This document shows, piece by piece, positions 49,897-51,997 of a stretch of 51,997 nucleotides of DNA. Source of the DNA: CAYUCJ01 sp049282265 (GTDB taxonomy: Bacteria > Desulfobacterota > DSM-4660 > Desulfatiglandales > Desulfatiglandaceae); assembly GCA_049282265.1 (NCBI GenBank), contig JBAPTR010000188.1, forward strand, positions 1 to 51,997, in the 5' to 3' direction. The notes under the pieces were generated by a model. That model was given only the letters and a program-made list of their open reading frames with translations, was not told where the DNA came from and searched no databases. The translations under genes were made by a program, and so were the position numbers. Positions within the stretch are counted from its first letter, which is position 1; each line of letters opens with the position of its first letter.

Positions 49897-51477
49897 CTAC
49901 AGCTCGATTCGCCGGGCCATGTACACGTGCTCCATGGCCCGCAGGGCCTCGAGCACCTCATCACTGACCACGGCACTGGTGGCCAGGAAGATGATATTCT
50001 GTTTTTTCTTCTTTTCCTCGCCCACATGCATCCGGCTGATATTGATCCCGTATTTGCCGAGGGTGGTCCCGATCTGTCCTATGACCCCCGGGCTGTCATC
50101 ATTCTGGATAAAGAGGATGTGCCCCTCTGGAATGGCCTCAAGATAAAAATCGTTAATCCTGAGTATCCTGGGTCGGGTATTCCCGAAGATCGTCCCGGAG
50201 ACGATGTTGGTACCCTCAAGGGTCTTGACCCGCATGTTCACGAGGCTCCCGAAGTCCTCAGACGTGCTGCTCTTGGACTCAACCACCTTGATCCCACGAT
50301 CGGCCGCGATGTAGCGAGCGTTTACAAAGTTGATGTCATCACCCATTATGGGAGTGAGGAGTCCCTTGAGGGCGGTGGTGGTCAGGGGCTCCAGATCGTA
50401 GTCCACCACCTTGCCCGAATAATTCACCTGGAGTTCCACAACGGCGCTATCGGCAAGCTGGGCATGGAGGGATCCCATCCGCTCCACCAGGATGACATAG
50501 GGCCTGAGGGTCCGCATCAGCTCCTCGCTGATGCTGGGGACATTGACCGCATTCTTGACCGTCCCATGGAGGAGGTAGGCAGCCACCTGTTCGGCCACAT
50601 CACGGGCCACATTGTCCTGGGCCTCCCTGGTGGAGGCTCCCAGGTGGGGCGTGCAGACGAAATTGTCCAGTTCCATGAGCCCGATCTTTCCCGGGGGCTC
50701 TGAGGTGAAGACGTCAAAAGCGGCGCCCCCCAGGTGCCCCGATTTCAAGGCCTCATACACGTCATCCTGGTTGACGATACCGCCCCTGGCGCAGTTGATG
50801 ATCATAGCCCCCTTCTTCATTTTGGCGATGGCTTCTCTGTTGATCAGGTCGGTGGTTTCATCGGTCTTGGGGGTGTGGACGGTGATGTAGTCGGCTCTCT
50901 GGAGGAGTTCCTCGAAAGAGACCGGCTCCAGGTCCAGCTTCTCAATGGTTTCGGGCTTGATGTAAGGGTCATAGACGATCACCTTCATCTTGAGCCCCTT
51001 GGCCCTGTCGGCCACGATGCGTCCGATGTGCCCGGAACCGATCAGGCCGAGGGTCTTGTTGAAGAGCTCGCGGCCCTGGAGTTTCTTTTTTTCCCACTTG
51101 CCTTCCTTCAGGGAGGCCGTCGCCCTGGGGATATTTCTGGAAAGGGCCAGGATCATGGCCACGGTGTGTTCGGCCGTGGTGATAGTGTTCCCTTCCGGCG
51201 TGTTCATTACCACGATGCCCCGCTGGCTGGCCGCGGGGATATCCACGTTGTCGAGCCCTATGCCGGCACGGCCGATGACCTTCAGATTCTTGGCCGCCTC
51301 GATGATCTCGGCCGTGACCTTGGTGGCGCTCCGGATCACCAACCCCTCGTACTGGCCGACAATTCCTTTCAGCTCCTCCGGGGTTAGCCCTGTGTTCACG
51401 TCCACTTCAATGCCAGGGATCTCTTCAAAGATCCTGACGCCCACTTCCGACAGATTGTCACTCACAAGCACTTTCAT
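49897..51477 (-). CDS. serA: D-3-phosphoglycerate dehydrogenase
   Basis: A 526-residue long-type enzyme that oxidises 3-phosphoglycerate with NAD+, the first step of serine synthesis. The Rossmann NAD loop is LIGSGHIGRIVADRAKG, the NAD Asp follows in VYDPYIKPE, and the catalytic Arg, Glu and His lie in INCARGGIVNQ, SEPPG and TPHLGAST. After the catalytic part (about 1-315) comes the ASB domain and then a C-terminal ACT domain (about 455-526: HILFIQNDDSPGVIGQIGTTL) that binds serine for feedback control. GGAGGAG precedes ATG 51477. Its stop codon abuts repeat copy D, which may serve as its 3' end structure. Confidence 0.95.
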   Translation of the reverse strand: MKVLVSDNLSEVGVRIFEEIPGIEVDVNTGLTPEELKGIVGQYEGLVIRSATKVTAEIIEAAKNLKVIGRAGIGLDNVDIPAASQRGIVVMNTPEGNTITTAEHTVAMILALSRNIPRATASLKEGKWEKKKLQGRELFNKTLGLIGSGHIGRIVADRAKGLKMKVIVYDPYIKPETIEKLDLEPVSFEELLQRADYITVHTPKTDETTDLINREAIAKMKKGAMIINCARGGIVNQDDVYEALKSGHLGGAAFDVFTSEPPGKIGLMELDNFVCTPHLGASTREAQDNVARDVAEQVAAYLLHGTVKNAVNVPSISEELMRTLRPYVILVERMGSLHAQLADSAVVELQVNYSGKVVDYDLEPLTTTALKGLLTPIMGDDINFVNARYIAADRGIKVVESKSSTSEDFGSLVNMRVKTLEGTNIVSGTIFGNTRPRILRINDFYLEAIPEGHILFIQNDDSPGVIGQIGTTLGKYGINISRMHVGEEKKKKQNIIFLATSAVVSDEVLEALRAMEHVYMARRIEL

Positions 51478-51702
51478 AGGCTCCTCCATAAGCAATAGTG
51501 AAATTTGAAACTGGAAAGTAGATTTGAGTAAGTCGCGTTGTTATCCGGTTGCAGTTTCGAGATCCGACATTCAAAAAGTATATCCAAGCCCGTCAGGGAA
51601 GTCAAGAATCCCAAATCTCTCTATCCACCTTTAAATATGAGGGCGGCCGGGGGCTTTTTAATGAGCTGCAAACCATTGGCGCCTGGTTGGTATTTTTTAA
51701 TA
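51478..51702. other. Upstream region of serA, no gene recognised
   Basis: AT-rich intergenic DNA of about 225 bp. AAGTCGCGTTGTTATCCGG at about 51531-51549 resembles part of repeat copy D (49654-49672), but nothing else of the element is present. No clear promoter pair or gene was found. Confidence 0.3.
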
Positions 51703-51840
51703 TCACAACATCTTTGTTACCAATTTGTTACCAACGACGACGAGTTGAGCGCCCGCTTTTAACTGTAGTTCCTTCCGTATGTTTTCGGGGATTACCACTT
51801 GTCCTTTGGAAGACAATTTTGTTGTAGCGACACCAGCCAT
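51703..51840 (-). pseudogene. AbrB/SpoVT (MazE-like) antitoxin-type gene, frameshifted by an 11-bp tandem duplication
   Basis: The present frame from ATG 51840 gives 45 residues: TTKLSSKGQVVIPENIRKEL, then QLKAGAQLVVVG, a clear swapped-hairpin AbrB DNA-binding domain. It then ends with NKLVTKML. The unit TTTGTTACCAA occurs twice in direct succession at 51713-51723 and 51724-51734. Removing one copy restores the frame VVVGNKDVVILK, the normal continuation in this family. So the gene appears broken by a recent 11-bp slippage duplication; the truncated protein might still fold. No toxin gene is visible beside it in the window. Confidence 0.75.
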
Positions 51841-51849
51841 GGTTTACTA

Positions 51850-51997
51850 CTAATGATCCGGATGTTCCCTGCGCCACTGTGCATGCTGCGCCAGGGCACC
51901 CATGGCCCGTGCCGCCCTTTCGGGACTGGAAAGGACGGGGATGCCCCGGTCCTGCAGCTTCGCGATAAAGAGATCGTCTCGGGTTCGAAGGGAGAAA
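51850..51997 (-). CDS. C-terminal part of an acyl-CoA/acetate-CoA ligase (ADP-forming type), partial
   Basis: Only the last 48 codons are in the window; the gene continues past 51997. They read RDDLFIAKLQDRGIPVLSSP, then ERAARAMGALAQHAQWRREH before TAG. The GIPVxxSPERAARAMGAL pattern is the tail of the CoA-ligase segment in ADP-forming acetyl-CoA synthetase family proteins. These make ATP from acyl-CoA or activate acids. It lies 9 bp upstream of the AbrB-type start on the same strand. Identification from so short a piece is moderate. Confidence 0.6.
   Translation of the reverse strand, partial: FSLRTRDDLFIAKLQDRGIPVLSSPERAARAMGALAQHAQWRREHPDH

Overview
The window looks like chromosomal DNA of an anaerobic, Gram-negative bacterium of the former Deltaproteobacteria (Desulfobacterota). 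This is inferred from gene content and order, not from a marker phylogeny. The pointers are the rho-rpmE-prfA-prmC and ispE-tRNA-Gln-prs-rplY-pth housekeeping blocks, a membrane pyrophosphatase, an iron-sulfur flavoprotein, DUF2914 and DUF1844 proteins, a class III PHA synthase cluster, a 2-hydroxyacyl-CoA dehydratase-like protein and a selenocysteine tRNA.

Layout. 1-2120: a structured repeat, then a D-cysteine desulfhydrase/amino-acid racemase pair. 2191-8756: a eukaryote-type PFK-2/FBPase-2, a Bax-inhibitor-like membrane protein, a decayed radical SAM gene, a PP1-like phosphatase overlapping a 2-hydroxyacyl-CoA dehydratase-like gene, class I FBPase and an AI-2E family membrane protein. 8982-14581: FGGY kinase, a broken sensor kinase, iron-sulfur flavoprotein, thioesterase and MFS transporter, then gene remnants ending at tRNA-Sec. 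14647-22184: asd, DUF2914, radical SAM, the precorrin-2 dehydrogenase-ccsB-hemA tetrapyrrole genes, moaE/moaC-like genes, an SH3 protein and a cinA scrap. 22236-26693: a five-gene branched-chain amino-acid type ABC importer. 27126-31793: PHA genes (phasins on plus; phaE-phaC-GAF-phaJ on minus). 32281-36341: a tightly overlapping operon DUF2889 / DUF2889-PHP / DUF169-CoaE / MBL hydrolase. 36321-51477: housekeeping genes on minus (prmC, prfA, rpmE, rho, rluD, carD, hppA, pth, rplY, prs, tRNA-Gln, ispE, a Do-type protease, DUF1844, serA). 51703-51997: a frameshifted AbrB-type antitoxin and the tail of an acyl-CoA ligase.

Most notable: (i) a family of about 270-330 bp non-coding elements, four copies plus one end fragment, with nested inverted repeats whose outer stem arms change together between copies; (ii) the DUF2889/PHP/DUF169-CoaE/MBL operon, in which dephospho-CoA kinase, the last enzyme of CoA synthesis, is fused to an uncharacterised domain beside the PHA cluster; (iii) a bifunctional PFK-2/FBPase-2 in a genome that also has class I FBPase; (iv) at least six recognisable broken genes, including an antitoxin frameshifted by an exact 11-bp tandem duplication.

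All assignments come from reading motifs and translations; no database search was run.
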